64,000 bases of DNA from Posidonia oceanica (GCA_037176725.1 JAZBRS010000020.1:53534001-53598000); one strand, 5' to 3'. Shown: positions 47,038-59,183, counted from the stretch's first letter. Program-made: numbers and translations. The notes: generated by a model from the sequence alone, not told the origin.

Positions 47038-48551
47038 GAGGAGCTAGGAGATAGGGTTCTGCCAGGGGGTCCTCCTGGTTCAAGCTCCCTTCCACTTGTG
47101 CCAAGCAGTCGAGGGTGAATTGTCTTCCTTGTTTGTTGAGCTTTGACGATCAAAGATTCAACTTCCTTATCAGAGCAGCTTAGCACAGAGAATGCATTTG
47201 AGTCTTTTACAGCAGTTTTCCCTGAATGGGAGGTGGCCATATATTTCTATTTGTGCACCGTAGAGAGAGGGACCTGCACAGCCTGTGGGCTCTTCAGCTG
47301 CTCCCCTGGTTCGGTAATCGAAGCCCGATCCTCCGGCGGGAGAGTGATGTTTGAGGCACTGGCATTAACATGGTCCACTATGTCATCATTCTTGGAAGAT
47401 TCCCCAGTGGTGTCGGAAACTTCTGTATTGCCGGTGGCCGGTTGCTCTGAAGCGGGGGCAGGGGAAGTGGACGTGCCACCAAGTGCCGCCACGGCCTCCC
47501 TCACTACCAAGCTCCCAGATATCGGCGTAGGTTGAGAGTTCTCCTCTAAAGCTGCAAGAGTGGAACTAATCGACACACATGAACCTTGCTCATGACCGAA
47601 TGAGGAGCACACCGGACATGGCTTAGGCTCCTAGTCGTAATCCACATCGATGTCTTCCACCAAGCCATCCACCACCAGGTGGGTTGTGCAGGGAAAAGAG
47701 AAGGAAGCCTCAATCTCAATGCACACACGAGCAAAATCCACACGGGAGCCCATTGCCATCGCTTCATCCATATACAGAGCTATTCCCAGTGTGCTCGCCG
47801 CTCACCTGATGAGGTTCGGCGACCAGAACTGTAGGGAAAGCTTCAAGAATTTGACCTAGATAGGGATAGTCGAGAGCTTATCCTTCTCAAGTTTTGAATC
47901 GATAGTCCATTGTCGGAGCACCAATGGTTTAGCCCGAACAAACCACGGTTCATCCTCCAATGCCCATCCTTTATCTTCATCATCGGAGAATTTAAATAGA
48001 AGAAAACCATTCCCCTTGGACAGGACCTGCAAAGTTTCGTTGATCATCCACAACTTCTTGAAAAACCCTACCAGAGTAGGAACGTAAGGCTTGAGCCCTA
48101 CAAAGTATCCCATGAGAACCCTCTCCCAATTTGCAGCTGCTTTTACCACTTCTTCCGGTAGACAAATGGCAATCTTCATGCCGTCTTTGACCACTAGAGC
48201 AAAATATGTGAGCACCTGGGGGGACCATGATTTGGATGCAAAGCATCGTTCTGCCTAGGAAGCTAACTGTGGTGCCACTGGGACGGTGCCACTTGAGCTG
48301 CAGCAAGACCAGGATCTTGCCACAGGTCTTGCACCAAGCTTTTTGGAGCGCAAGCGGTGCCAGCGAGCCGCTCCAGTCCCATGACCTCCTCCTCGGTTCG
48401 CAAAGCTACCGCGACCTCTTCCGAGCCTTGGGAATTGTTGTTCATCCACCGAGATTGTACTATCTACTCCATCGTCGGCATTCGCCCGGAGATCCGAGGG
48501 GAGGAAATCCTCTAGCGTTCATGATGAACCGGAAGGATTAACGGAGGCCAT
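47034..48551 (-). pseudogene. LINE 1 ORF1: DUF4283-like and zinc-knuckle nucleic-acid-binding protein
   Basis: One minus frame from ATG 48,551 (MASVNPSGSS) to TGA 47,036-47,034. An arginine/glycine-rich part (GRGRGSFANRGGGHG) is followed by a DUF4283-like domain at about 48,215-47,790 (VLMGYFVGLKPYVPTL, GNGFLLFKFSD, KPLVLRQW) and a zinc knuckle around CPVCSSFGHEQGSC near 47,600. In-frame stops occur near 48,535, 48,250, 47,860, 47,815 and 47,635. The frame itself is kept. Its TGA overlaps the ORF2 ATG in ATGA. ORF1 of plant L1 elements binds element RNA in the particle. Confidence 0.87.
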
Positions 48552-48745
48552 GGCTTAATTACGCAGGTCCCATCAGCTCCATGCACATTGAGCCTCACTA
48601 AACTGTGTGATTTCAGACCATTGAGTGCTAATGGGTCAATCAATTTGAATTGATGGCCAGCCCAAAGGAGAGAAATGTGGAGAGAAAAATTCCCCCAAAG
48701 AGAAAATTCCTAGAGAGAAGTTGGAGCTTCTCTCACTAGAATTCC

Positions 48746-48931
48746 CCCCATCCTATTTGGCTTTTTCCTCGGTCGTCTTCAACCGTCAACTAATGATCAT
48801 GACCTCAAACTGCTCCTTATATAGATAGTGTCGCTAGATCTTCAACACGAACACTATCATAACCATCTCAAAATCATGAGTCAGGTAGTTCTTCTTGTGG
48901 TCCTTTAGCTTGCGAGAAGCATAAGCCACCA
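48746..48931 (-). pseudogene. RNase H fragment of element C (after LINE 2)
   Basis: Minus-strand translation gives [20 protein letters not shown] followed by LKI, a stop (where W is usual) and RHYLY. This is the conserved core of Ty3/gypsy RNase H. It continues from the fragment at 54,639-54,690. It loses similarity near 48,800 and then meets the 5' end of LINE 1. Confidence 0.82.
48917..48931 (+). other. Left target-site duplication of LINE 2
   Basis: AAGCATAAGCCACCA here and again at 54,624-54,638 after the poly(A). The right copy's leading A's merge with the tail. Both encode the same RNase H residues on the minus strand. Confidence 0.9.
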
Positions 48932-49173
48932 TAGGACCCTTATGCTCTAAGGAAGGAAAGGTCACCAACTTTAGAGATTCTAGTGAGAGAGAGTATGCCT
49001 TCTCTCTAGGGGCACGTTTGAATTCTTTGGAGGGCTTTTCCCTCCTCAATTTCAAATTTGGGCGGGCCTGTTGGTTTTCAACTTCTGGGGTCCATTAGCA
49101 CAGTAACCCTGTTTAGAAACTAATTTTCTAACAGCATGTGTGTAAGGATGTGGGGCCGCAGTTCTTAATCGCC

Positions 49174-50705
49174 ATGGATTCTTCTAATCCCACTGGTTTG
49201 TCGCGTACGCTGGGAGATTTTCTCCCATCCTCCCTCTGGTGTTCTTCTGGCGAGGGGGATGGAAGTGCTCCTCCCATGGACGAACGACACTTTCCAGCTC
49301 TTGGGGGTGGCCATGGGTATGCCGGGAACCGAGGGAAAGGCCGTGGGAATAGATCTACCCATTGGCAGTGCTCTCGTTCGAGGAAGCCTAAAGCACGACC
49401 TAAGCCTTCCCGATCGAGCCAGGGACAGCAGAACCGAACAGCCCCAGTGGCAGACAAGCCGGCCACCTGGGCGGAGAGAGTAACCAGCTCTAAGTCATGG
49501 TCTCCAAGAACTCTTAGTTTTTTTGAGCTGACTCTCAAGAACGGCATCAAGGTCGTTGTGTGCCCACCAGAGGAGGTGGCCAAAGCGGCAAAGAACTGGA
49601 ACCGTGTCCTTATGGGATACTTTGTTGGGCTCAAGCCTTATGTACCGGATCTAGCTAGGTACTTCAAACAGTTGTGGATGGTCAAGGGTGAGCTCCAGGT
49701 GCTATCGCAAGGAAATGGGATGATGACAAGCAGCGTGCTTTGGAGGAGGGACTGTGGTTCATTCGGGGCAAACCGCTGGTCCTCCGCCCATGGTCGATAG
49801 ACTCAACATTTGAGAAGGACAAGCTATTATCAATCCTTGTGTGGGTCAAGCTACCCAAACTCCCCCTCCGGTTTTGGTCGCTGTCGCTTATGAGCCACAT
49901 TGCCAGCACTCTTGGTACTCTGCTTTATATGGATGAGGCCACAACCACCAAGAGTAGAGTGGACTTTGCGAGGGTGTGTGTTGAGATTGAAGCTGGCTTC
50001 TCCTTCCCTCGTATCACCCACCTAGAGGTGGACGGAATCTAGGAAGAAATCGCAGTGGCTTATGAATGGGAGCCTAAACCATGTGTGGTATGTTCGTCTT
50101 TTGGGCATGAGAATGGATCGTGCTCAACTATAGATTCTATTCTGGCCACTATGGTAGACAGTACTACGGAGATCACCTCTGCACCTTCCACAGGACACTT
50201 GGTTGGGGGGGAGGCCATGGCGGCACTTGGGGGCACGTCAACTACCCCTTTCCCTGCTTTTGAGCTTCTAGGGGATGAGCTGTCGAAGGTCAAATCCCCG
50301 TCCTCTTGCTCAGGCACGAGTAGCAAGGAACCTCTGTGTTCGGCTCCGGCTGGCACAAAACCTCTCAAGGCAGTGGTATCGACTGCAAGAGAGACGTCCG
50401 GCATGACTTTAGTGACTGTGGACCATATAGCATCACCTGATCGATTGAAGGTGAAGACTAAATACCGTTCTACTCCCCATACGAAGATGAGGGCATCAAT
50501 ATCACCTCCCAAGAGCCAGAATCCTTTCTCAGCTCTCCACACCTCCGATGAAGAAGTGGAGTCACTGATTGCTAAGGCTTAGCAGTCCCGGAAGACAGTT
50601 CACCCCCGCTTGTTGGGAGCGAGCGGAAGGGAGATCGAGCCAGGGGGCTATAGGCGAGCAATCCAGACACACCACCCTGATGTTGATTCTCTACTGGAAT
50701 GTTAG
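49174..50705 (+). pseudogene. LINE 2 ORF1: DUF4283-like and zinc-knuckle protein
   Basis: ATG 49,174 (MDSSNPTGLSRTLGDFLPSS). A GRGNRS-type basic stretch is followed by the DUF4283-like domain (VLMGYFVGLKPYVPDL; KPLVLRPWSIDS; ARVCVEIEAGFSF) and the knuckle CVVCSSFGHENGSC near 50,087-50,130. A deletion near 49,718 (compare LINE 5 near 63,110) shifts the frame in the middle of the DUF4283 domain. Stops interrupt the second frame at 50,040 and 50,580. The shifted frame overlaps the ORF2 start by about 26 bases. It would bind element RNA. Confidence 0.87.
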
Positions 50706-53700
50706 AGGGTTAAATAAAGTTGGAAAAATTGGCTCAATCAGAGACCTCTCTCGCCAGCAGAACAGTGATATCATTTGTCTCCTAGAGTACAAGATCAAAC
50801 AGGATGCATCGGGCATCCTTAGTAAGCACTGGGGAAATTACGACGTTGCCTCCAACACCGCCTCTGACCCCTCGGGTCGTATCCTTGTCCTCTAGAACAA
50901 GAGCTCGGTTGCCCTCTCCAAACTCATTGAATCAGGACAATTCATTCAGTTAGAATGTAGTCTCCATTCCTCCCAGTCCCAATTCATCCTTACTGTCGTG
51001 TATGGATCAAACGATGATGTTTCAAGGAGGAAGCTCTGGGAAGACCTCATCTGAACTCAACCGTCCCACCCCTGGATTGTCACAGGGGATTTCAACACCA
51101 TCCGTAGCAGCTCCAAAAAGGCGAGATCGGATTCTTTGAATCTTCCAACAATGTCAGATTTCAATGGATTCATTAACGATGCATCCCTGATTGAAATGGC
51201 CACCACAGGCTCGAGCTTCACTTGGTGCAACATGAATCATTCAAGACCCATCCATTGCCGCCTAGATCGGACTCTCATCTCCATGGACTGTCTGGCCCTC
51301 TTACCCACCTGTGTCACCCATGTCGGAGCATGACTGACGAGTGACCACAATCCCTTTCTTGTCAAGCTACCCTCCGATAGTTGTCGTGTCAAAACTCAGT
51401 TCAAGTTTTTCAACCACTGGACCGCTCATCAGGATTATATCCCTCTGCTAGCAAGATACTGGAGGTTCCAGGTTCAAGGGAACCCATCATACTGTTTTAT
51501 CAAGAAGCTGGCCACATTCCAGAGACATCTCATAGCATGGTCCAGGAAGGTGTTTAGGTGTACGGCTGATCGCATAGCTAGTTGCACTAAATTCCTGCAC
51601 TCGATCCAAGGCACGATGAGACTCGACCCCTTGAGCTCGGGGCTGATTCAGGCAGAGGCCAATTACCGTCGACAACTCTCCGATCTATACAGGCAGAAGG
51701 AGTCCATGGCTAGGCAACAATCTCGTATCCGTTGGCTACATGAAGGCGATGCCAACACCTCTTTCTTCCATGCCTCCATCAAAGCCAGGACAGCTCGCAA
51801 CACAAGTCGCAACCTGGAGGAGGGTGGTAGTCTCTTTGATGACACCCACAGCATTGGCCAGGCATTCCTCCATAAATACAGCCAGCTATTCTATCTGAAT
51901 TGTGGCGTGTGTGGCCTTCCCCAGGGCCTCCTTATGGAGTCGATCACGGAGGCAGACAATCGCACCCTCTGCGGCCTTGCGTCAATGGATGAACTCAATG
52001 TGGTGGTGCGTCACCTTAGTCCAAACCGCACTCCAGGTTTTGATGGGTTCAATGGTGCCTTTTATAAAGCATCTTAGCCCCTCATTTCCTTTGATCTCCT
52101 AGAGGCTATCAACAATGCACTGCAATCCAGGCATCTTCTTCCTCAAATCAATCACACCATTCTATGCCTGGTGCCAAAGAAGGTGGTGACGACATCAGTG
52201 GATGACTTCCGGCCGATTGCTCTGTGTACTGTCCTTTACCGCATCCTCTTGAAGGACCTCTCCAACAGGCTCAAACCTTTGCTTCCCAGGATCATTAACC
52301 ACAACCAAAGTGCTTTCATCAGTAGGAGGAGGATCACCAACTCAATCCTGCTAGCGCATGAAATCTATCACAACATGCACTCAGGTCAAGGGCGAGCCCG
52401 AATGTGCATTAAACTGGACCTGAGGAAGGCTTTTGACACTCTGAATTGCACCTTCCTCTGTGATGCCCTCCGGAGCATGGGTTTTGACTCTCAATGGACT
52501 GACTGGATCAAAATGTGTTTGAACGTGACCTTTGCTCTCAGTATCAACGGGGAATATACTCCTTCATTCCCTTCTTCCAACAGCATTCGACAAGGAGACC
52601 CACTGTCCCTGTACCTATTTGTTATTGCCATGCAGGTCCTCTCAGCTTTGTTCAGGCGAGCGAAACTACGGCATGAGATTGACCCACTGGCTTGTGGCAC
52701 CCACCCCGTTTCTCATATCATTTTTGCCAATGACCTGATGGTTTTCTTGAAGGCGGAGAAGAAGGGCCGTCAACTAAGGCTGATTCTGGATGAATTTTCG
52801 GCTCTCTCCGGATTGAATATCAACATGCAAAAGAGCTCTATTTACTTTGGAGGCCACGTGAAGGATCGGCAATGGATCACATCGCACCTGGGACTGAGCA
52901 CTAGTGATCTCTCGGTTTGATATCTTGGTCTCCCTCTTCTGTCGAAATGATTGTCGGCGATGGATTGCGGGCCTCTCATACAAGCAGTCATGCCTCGTCT
53001 GTAGTCATGGATGGCTAAACTCCTTTCTTACACAGGTAGGTTAGAGCTCATCCAATCGGTGCTCTCCGCCATGCATCTGTATCGGACGGTAGTTTTCATC
53101 CTACCAGCCAGTGTGTTCCAGACCATTGACAGAGTAATGTTGCATTTCCTGTGGTATGGCCATGGCTAGAGGAGGATTGTCTACATCTCTTGGAATGATG
53201 TTTGCTGTCCAAAAGAGGAGGGAGGCCTGGGTATCCGACGCTCCAGTGACTGTAACCATGCTAGTATACTCCGGCTACTGTGGGAGGTGGAAACCAATTG
53301 CGACGAGTTGTGGGTCAAGTGGATGAGGATGAAATACCTTCGAGGGAGTTCCATCTGGGTTACTCGGTCACCGTAGAGCGCTTCGTGGGCATGGCGTGGC
53401 ATCCTCCGGGTCCGCCACCTTGTCGTTGACCTCCTGCGATATAATCTGGGGGATGGGCTCAACACTAGCTTCTTCCTCGATCCATGGTTGGGACATCCTC
53501 CAATCCTCCTACGTGATGGAGATCGTCTCCGTCGAGATCTAAGGTGTGACCCCCTCTGCAAAGTCGGAATTTTCATCGAGGGGAGGTGCTGGAACCTACC
53601 CACTCCGACAACGCTCGACATGCATGACCTGTGGCCAACGATCTCTGACACTCCGCTCTGCCCCAGGAACGACCACATCACCTGGATCCCCTCCGAAACT

Positions 53701-54201
53701 GGCTTCTCCCTCTGCTCGGCCTGGGAAGCTATCCGTTCACATAAGCCAGTGTCCCCCTAGGCATCTTTGATTTGGAACAGGGGAGCCGTGCCTCGCTAAG
53801 CCTTCTGCACCTAGCATTCGCTCCACAGGGGACCGCCCACCCACGATAACCTTTAGCGCCGGGGTGTTTCTCTGGCCTCCCAATGCCCTCTGTGTAGACA
53901 CGACGTTGAGATTTCCGACCACCCCATGTGGTCCTGTGATTACTCTCGGCAGGTTTGGGTGGAATTTCTTCCACAACTTTGCTCGCCGGCCCTCTCGGCC
54001 CCCTCTCTGCTTGAAGCCACCAACCTGATTCTTCTCTGGTTCCAAGAGCAGCACTCGGGCAAGAGTCTCCAGCGACGTACCGCCCATGTCTTCTGTGCGG
54101 TGGTCTCCGGCCCCTAGACGGAATGCAATCGCCGGTTCTTTGACGAGTCGCACTCACCCCTCGCCCCGCTCATCCTCTGCAACGTGATCCAGGCTTCTTA
54201 G
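50680..54201 (+). pseudogene. LINE 2 ORF2: endonuclease, reverse transcriptase, zf-RVT
   Basis: ATG 50,680 (MLILYWNVRG) to TAG 54,199-54,201, 1,174 codons in one frame. Endonuclease motifs: LLEYK, VTGDFN, FTWCN, RLDR, TSDHN. RT motifs: LCLVPKK, DDFRPIALC, NHNQSAFI, KLDLRKAFDTLN, RQGDPLS, and FAND where the catalytic FADD/YADD would be, so one catalytic Asp is changed to Asn. The C-terminal zf-RVT-like part includes SFFLDPWLG and a Cys-rich segment. In-frame stops include 50,893, 51,052, 51,331, 52,075, 52,918 and 53,758. The reading frame is otherwise continuous; decay is mainly by point mutation. Confidence 0.92.
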
Positions 54202-54625
54202 GTAGGATCGGTGGATTTTTTTTTTTTGAATTTGGGCTCAAACGTACTTGAGGCTTGCCCCCGCTCTTTGGGTTGGCTGGTTTATTGCTACCTGATTTAT
54301 CATCTCCAGCTGGGCCTGGAAGGGTTTGGACTAGGAGTGGGTCCTAGTTTTTCTTTGTATTTCTATTCTCAGCAGAGGGCTAGCTTTCTTGGGCTGGGCT
54401 ATGATCTAGTTTCTGTCCAGCACTTTGAGCTGTCTTTGTGCCCTACACCTTGCTGTGGGCTTTTGTTCCGATTGGGCCTGTGCATTATTTCACTTGTGGC
54501 TCTTGCTTGTGTTTTGTGGTGATGGGATTTCCTTGGGCCCAAGCCACTATCTTTTTGTTCAGCTCTTTTCCTCTCTTTATATATTTGAGGGTCTCCCTCC
54601 TTTTGCTTGGCCAAAAAAAAAAAAA
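54202..54625 (+). other. 3' UTR and poly(A) of LINE 2
   Basis: About 410 bases with a T run near 54,218-54,230, GT- and CTTG-rich sequence and no gene, ending GCTTGGCC followed by 13 A's. Confidence 0.85.
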
Positions 54626-54638
54626 GCATAAGCCACCA

Positions 54639-54911
54639 CTTTGCCATGCTGTATAATAACACAACCCAACCAAGTGCCATAGGCATCACTGTGGCCAAAA
54701 CACTCTATTCATCAGGTCCATAAATGCAATTGGTGCATTCGTCAGTCCAAAAGGCATTACCAGGAACTCGTAATGACCATACCGAGTCCTAAATGCAGTC
54801 TCAGAATCCTTGATCCTCAACTGATGATAACCTGACCTCAGGTCTATCTTTGAAAAGGTTGAGGCTGACTGTAACTAGTCAAACAGGTCATCTATCCTGG
54901 GAAAAGGATAC
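54639..54911 (-). pseudogene. RT core and RNase H start of element C (between LINEs 2 and 3)
   Basis: On the minus strand: KKYPFPRIDDLFD, a stop, then [40 protein letters not shown]. These are hallmark Ty3/gypsy RT sequences. After MNRVF the sequence jumps in another frame to LGCVIIQHGKVVAYA, the RNase H start. The block with the YxDD catalytic motif and the rest of RT is therefore deleted, which disables the enzyme. Confidence 0.88.
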
Positions 54912-54913
54912 TT
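54898..54913 (+). other. Left target-site duplication of LINE 3
   Basis: TGGGAAAAGGATACTT here and at 58,310-58,325, flanking LINE 3. On the minus strand it encodes part of the RT sequence KYPFPR. Confidence 0.92.
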
Positions 54914-55222
54914 TTTTTTATTTTGCAAGGAAAAGGAGGGATACCCTCGAAGCGATATATAAAAGAAAGAAAACTATACAAAGACGGTAATGAGTGCAAG
55001 AAATAGACTCAAAACCCGGGTGTAAACTCATACACCAAACAGAAAATAGACCTAGCCAAGCCCAACAAAGCCAACCCATAAGGTAGCCAGGCCAAACAAA
55101 AATTCCTCACAGCATCACCCCCTCTGGGCTTAGTCCAGCCCAGCAAGAGTTGACTGCCGAACCCTCAAAAAATCTCAACAATATGCATTTCGTTGAGCCT
55201 AGCCCATTAGACCGCAAATCCC
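54914..55222 (-). other. 3' UTR of LINE 3
   Basis: About 300 bases after the ORF2 stop with no gene, ending in the poly(A)-like tail (T-rich on the plus strand at 54,912-54,924). Confidence 0.8.
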
Positions 55223-58200
55223 TTAAACACAGAAACAAGTGGCCTCTCTGTAAACTACCTCCTGATTTTTGAATTCATAGCCTACCTCCAAAAAATGTCT
55301 TTTCCTTTTGATCCAGATCCCTGAGATTAGTGCAGCGAAGAGGCAAGTGTGGTTACCCCTTTCCTTCGCCGGAGAGGTATGAAGAAGATGGGTTACAGCT
55401 CCGTGAAGAGTGCCACCATGAGGAAGAAGACAGTTGAACTGGCAGTTGGCCTTGTTCCAAAGACGTCGTGAGAAAGGACAGCTCTAGAGGAGGTGTTCGA
55501 TCGTCTCTACCGCATCTTGACAAAGGGCGCATCGGGATACCAGCACAAACCCATGTCGACGGAGAAAGTCATGGGTTGGAAGATAGTTGAGTAGAGCTCT
55601 CCAGAGACAGAAAGCATGTCTGGGTATGACTGATTTGTTCCAGGTGAAGGCCGTCCATGGGATGCTCTGGCTTCATGGTTGGAGCGCTCTGCAAGCTAAC
55701 CGGAGAGTGAAACCATTCGCATCAGGGATCCAGGAGATGGAGTCCTCACCTCCAATAATAGGCTTGGCCAGAATATCAGGCCAAAGCTCATGCATGTCGA
55801 GTGTTGTGGCTAGAGGGAGGTGCCAGCACCCATTAGCAATGAATATACTCACCCTACTAGATCCATCACAACCTAGATCCTGATGGAGTCGATCACCCAC
55901 GCGACTGTTTATAGGCATGGAACCAAGCCATGGGTCAAGGAAGAACGATGTATTCCGGCAATTCCCAATGTTGTAGCACATGAGTTTCTCTGCAAGTGGT
56001 CGGACCTTGAGTATGCTTCTCCACACCCAAGAAGCATTTTGGGGGGGACGTGCACACCAGATTGAGCTGCCCCGCAAGTATTTGCCCCGGATCCACTTCA
56101 CCCACAGAGCGTTTTTGTTCGTCTCCAATTCCCAGAGAAGACGAAGGATGCCAGCTTGATTGTAGACGAAGGCTCGCCTGATTCCCAGACCTCCCTCCTC
56201 CTTCGATCGACAAGTATCCTCCCATGATTTGAAAATGCATTTTCTTGGTCCGTGACCATACCAGAGGAAGTGGAGCATCATCTGATCAATGTCTTGCAGA
56301 ATTCTAGCTGGAAGGATGAAAATTGACATCCAGTAGAGATGCATGGACGAGAGAACCGATTTGATGAGCTCGGTTCTTCCAGCATACGACAGGAGTTTGG
56401 CCTTCCAAGTCTGCAACCGTGTCGTAATTGCTTGTAGCAAAGGGGAGCATGCGGTGGCAAAGATTCACTTGGATAGTAACGGGAGTCCCAAGTACGTCAC
56501 TGGCAGTTGGCCCTGAGTCAGATCCAGATGATTAGCGATCCAATTCCGATGCTTCACTGGCCCCTCAAAAAAGATGGCACTCTTGCTAGAGTTGATGGAA
56601 AGCCCTGAGATTGCAGAGAATTCTTGGAGCGCCAACTTCAGATGCCGAGCATTCTTTTTATCCGCTTTTAGGAAGATCATGAGGTCATCCGTGAAGATAA
56701 CATGGGACACCGATAGAGAACCGCAGGTGAGAGGATCCAGCTCTTTCCTCACTTCAACCTTGCGCAAGAACAAGGTAAGAACTTGCATTGCTATGACAAA
56801 AAGATAGGGGGAAAGTGGATCACCCTGACGCACCCCATTTGTGGACTGGAAGAGTTCCATGCGCTTCCCATTGATAAGTAGAGAGTAGGAAGCATTCATA
56901 CACTCCCTCATCCATTCCACCCATTTCTCCTGGAACCCAAACTGACGGAGAGTGTTGCAGAGAAACGTCCTGTTAAGCGAGTCGAAAGCTTTACGGAGGT
57001 CAAGCTTTAAACACATCCTTGCTTGGCCCTGATTAGTATGGAGATTGTGGCAGAGTTCTTAGGTGAGAAGAATAGAATTGGTGATTCTCCTACCGTTGAT
57101 GAAAGCACTCTGATTGTAATCAATTAACTTAGGGAGGAGCGGCTTGAGTCTGTTTGCCAGCAATTTGGAGATGATTCGGTAGATTACATTACAGAGTGCA
57201 ATGGGGCGGTAGTCATCAATTGTGGCTGGGATTATTTTCTTTGGAATCAAGCATACAAGTGTGTGGTTCACTTGGGCAAAGAGTTTGCCAGATCTGAGGA
57301 AATTATTCACTGCAGCAAGGAGATCGGCGGCCATGATGGCCCAACTTGAATGGTAGAAAGCATCGTTGAACCCGTCCGCTCCTGGAGCATGGTTGGGGTT
57401 GAGATTTGAAATAACTGACTGGAGCTTATCCATGGAAGTAAGCATGCAGAGTTGCTGATTCTCACTCGCCGAGATTGCATATGTGAATACGTCTGCTGGG
57501 GTAGTCCTGATGTGGTTTTGCAGATTATAAAGATGTCTGTATCGATCAATGAAGAGCTGAGTATTGTTATCCTGATCAGTAACAAGAGTGTCATTGACTT
57601 TGATATTTCGTACAGTGTTGCACGCTCTCCTTGCTCTCATAGAAGCATGAAAAAATGCTGTATTTGCATCCCCTTCTTTTAGTCGCCGGATTCTAGATTG
57701 TTGCTTAGCTTGTGACTCCTCTTGCTCGTAAAGGCTCGAGAGCTGCTGCCGATAGTTTGTTTCCGCTTGGAGGAGACCGGAGCTCATGGGATCAACTGAC
57801 AAGGCGTTCTGGATTGTCCGGAGAGCTTGTTGACAGCTTCTGATCCTCAGCGTAGCATTACCAAAGGTGCATTTAGCCCAGGGGCCAAGGGACCTTCTGA
57901 GTGCTACAAGCTTTTGAGTGAAGCGATAAGTGGGATTCCCCTGTACCTGGAATCTCCAAATGGATGCAACCAATGGCAGGAAATCAAGGTGGGTGGCCCA
58001 ATGATTATAGAATTTGAACTAAGATCTGGCGCGTCTTCTCCCAACATGAAGCGTGATGATAAGTGGTGCATGATCGCTCATATGCCGAGGGCCAATATGT
58101 GTGGCACATTGGGGAAAAGAGATCAGACAGTTGGAGGAGATGAGAGTGCAATTGAGCCTACACAGAATTGGTCGAGACAGCATCATCCATGAACTCATTG

Positions 58201-58309
58201 AACTCAGACATAGCAGTAGCATTCATGGCAGATGAGCCTAGTTTTTCAGAATTTCTCCTAATGCAGTTGAAGTTGCCGGCAATGGTCCAAGGTTGAGGGG
58301 ATTGCATGT
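55223..58309 (-). pseudogene. LINE 3 ORF2: partial endonuclease, reverse transcriptase, zf-RVT
   Basis: One minus frame, open except for a few stops (near 58,020, 57,060, 56,463, 55,672 and further toward the end). It begins PQPWTIAGNFNCIRR, in which the catalytic GDFN reads GNFN, then MSDHAPLII. RT motifs are well kept: VCLIPKK, DDYRPIALCN, DYNQSAFINGRR, KLDLRKAFDSLN, VRQGDPLSPYLF and FTDD (both catalytic Asp present). The zf-RVT region has SFFLDPWLG and CALCQDAVETIEHLL. It ends TAA 55,223-55,225. It is the best preserved RT in the window. Confidence 0.92.
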
Positions 58310-58325
58310 TGGGAAAAGGATACTT

Positions 58326-59183
58326 CTTCTTAACGAAGTGAACCATCCTTCTTCTTGATGAACAAGAAAGGCGCACCCCAAGCGGACACACTCAGCCTGA
58401 TGAATCCATTGTCCAGCAACTCCTACAACTGCTTTCTGAGTTCCTTCAATTCAATAGGTGTCATTCTATATGGAGCCTTAGAAATAGAGCCAGACCCCGA
58501 TACCAGATCAACCAAGAACTCAATCCCTTTGTGTGGTGGCACTCTTGGTAACTCCTCAGCAAAGACATCTGGGTATTTGCAAACAACCAGAATATCCTGA
58601 AAGCCCAGAGTCAACGAGGAAGAAACGACCACACTGGGCAGGTACCCCACACAATCCTTTGCTAGAGAGCGGTAAGCCTTCATTACAAAAATCACGAACT
58701 TCGGCTTACCCAGTCTCACCCCCTGCACAAAGCACAAACCTTCACTAGGGCACTTGACAAGTACTCTTTTCTTAGCACAGTCAATCAATGTAGAATGCTT
58801 AGTTAGACAATCCATGCCAAATATAACAACATACTCTTGCATGTCCATCACTATCAGGCTAGCCTTGAATCTCATGACACTCAACACAATGCCAACTGAT
58901 CGTAGGCACTTCCATGCCAGACTATGCTCCCCCAGCGGAGTCACCACGTTGAGATGGAAGGCAAATCTAGCTGGCCCATCTCCAATCTCCACTGCAAAAG
59001 ACTTAGAAATGAAGGAGAATGAACACCCTACATCGAACAACACCTTAGTCATCCAATTTGCTACTAGAAGAAAGCCTAGGGACAACATGCACAACAACCA
59101 CGAAACAACAACTAACATTAATCACAAGTGCTGGGTACATATAATTACAGACAAAAGAGTTGAGGGCTACACAATAGAGTCAA
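58326..59183 (-). pseudogene. Protease and RT N-terminal part of element C
   Basis: On the minus strand the longest open part is 59,118-58,423. Protease: KVLFDVGCSFSFIS, where Ty3/gypsy elements normally read DSG, so the Ser next to the catalytic Asp is Val; then IFGMDCL. RT start: YPDVFAEELPRVPPHKGIEF, APYRMTPIELKELRKQL, a stop (TAG), [21 protein letters not shown] and KKKDGS. This frame differs from that of gag, so an indel separates them. The sequence is cut at 58,325 by LINE 3. Confidence 0.88.

Larger units (their letters stand above)
45796..48745 (-). mobile_element. LINE 1: L1-type non-LTR retrotransposon, 3' half missing
   Basis: Read on the minus strand it has a 5' UTR beginning near 48,745 (GAATTCTAGTGAGAGAAG, homologous to the start of LINEs 2 and 5), ORF1 from 48,551 and ORF2 from 47,037. 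It ends abruptly near 45,796 in the linker after the endonuclease domain. RT, the C-terminal region, the 3' UTR and poly(A) are absent. Loss of the 3' side is opposite to normal LINE 5' truncation, so the junction with the LTR of A is probably a later deletion or rearrangement. Confidence 0.88.
48932..54625 (+). mobile_element. LINE 2: full-length L1-type element with poly(A) and target duplication
   Basis: 5' UTR 48,932-49,173 (AGATTCTAGTGAGAGAGAGT near 48,965), ORF1 49,174-50,705, ORF2 50,680-54,201, 3' UTR 54,202-54,612, poly(A) 54,613-54,625. About 34 bases (TAGGACCCTTATGCTC...) lie between the left duplication and the point where similarity to LINE 5 starts; they may be 5' end or filler. 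Both ORFs have stops or frameshifts, so it is inactive. Confidence 0.93.
54914..58309 (-). mobile_element. LINE 3: 5'-truncated L1-type element
   Basis: On the minus strand it starts at 58,309 inside the endonuclease domain and runs through RT to ORF2 stop 55,223, then a 300-base 3' UTR and a tail seen as TTTTTTTTATTTT on the plus strand. 5' truncation, a T-run tail and a 16-bp target duplication are the normal marks of target-primed reverse transcription. Its protein differs clearly from LINE 2, so it is another subfamily. Confidence 0.93.
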
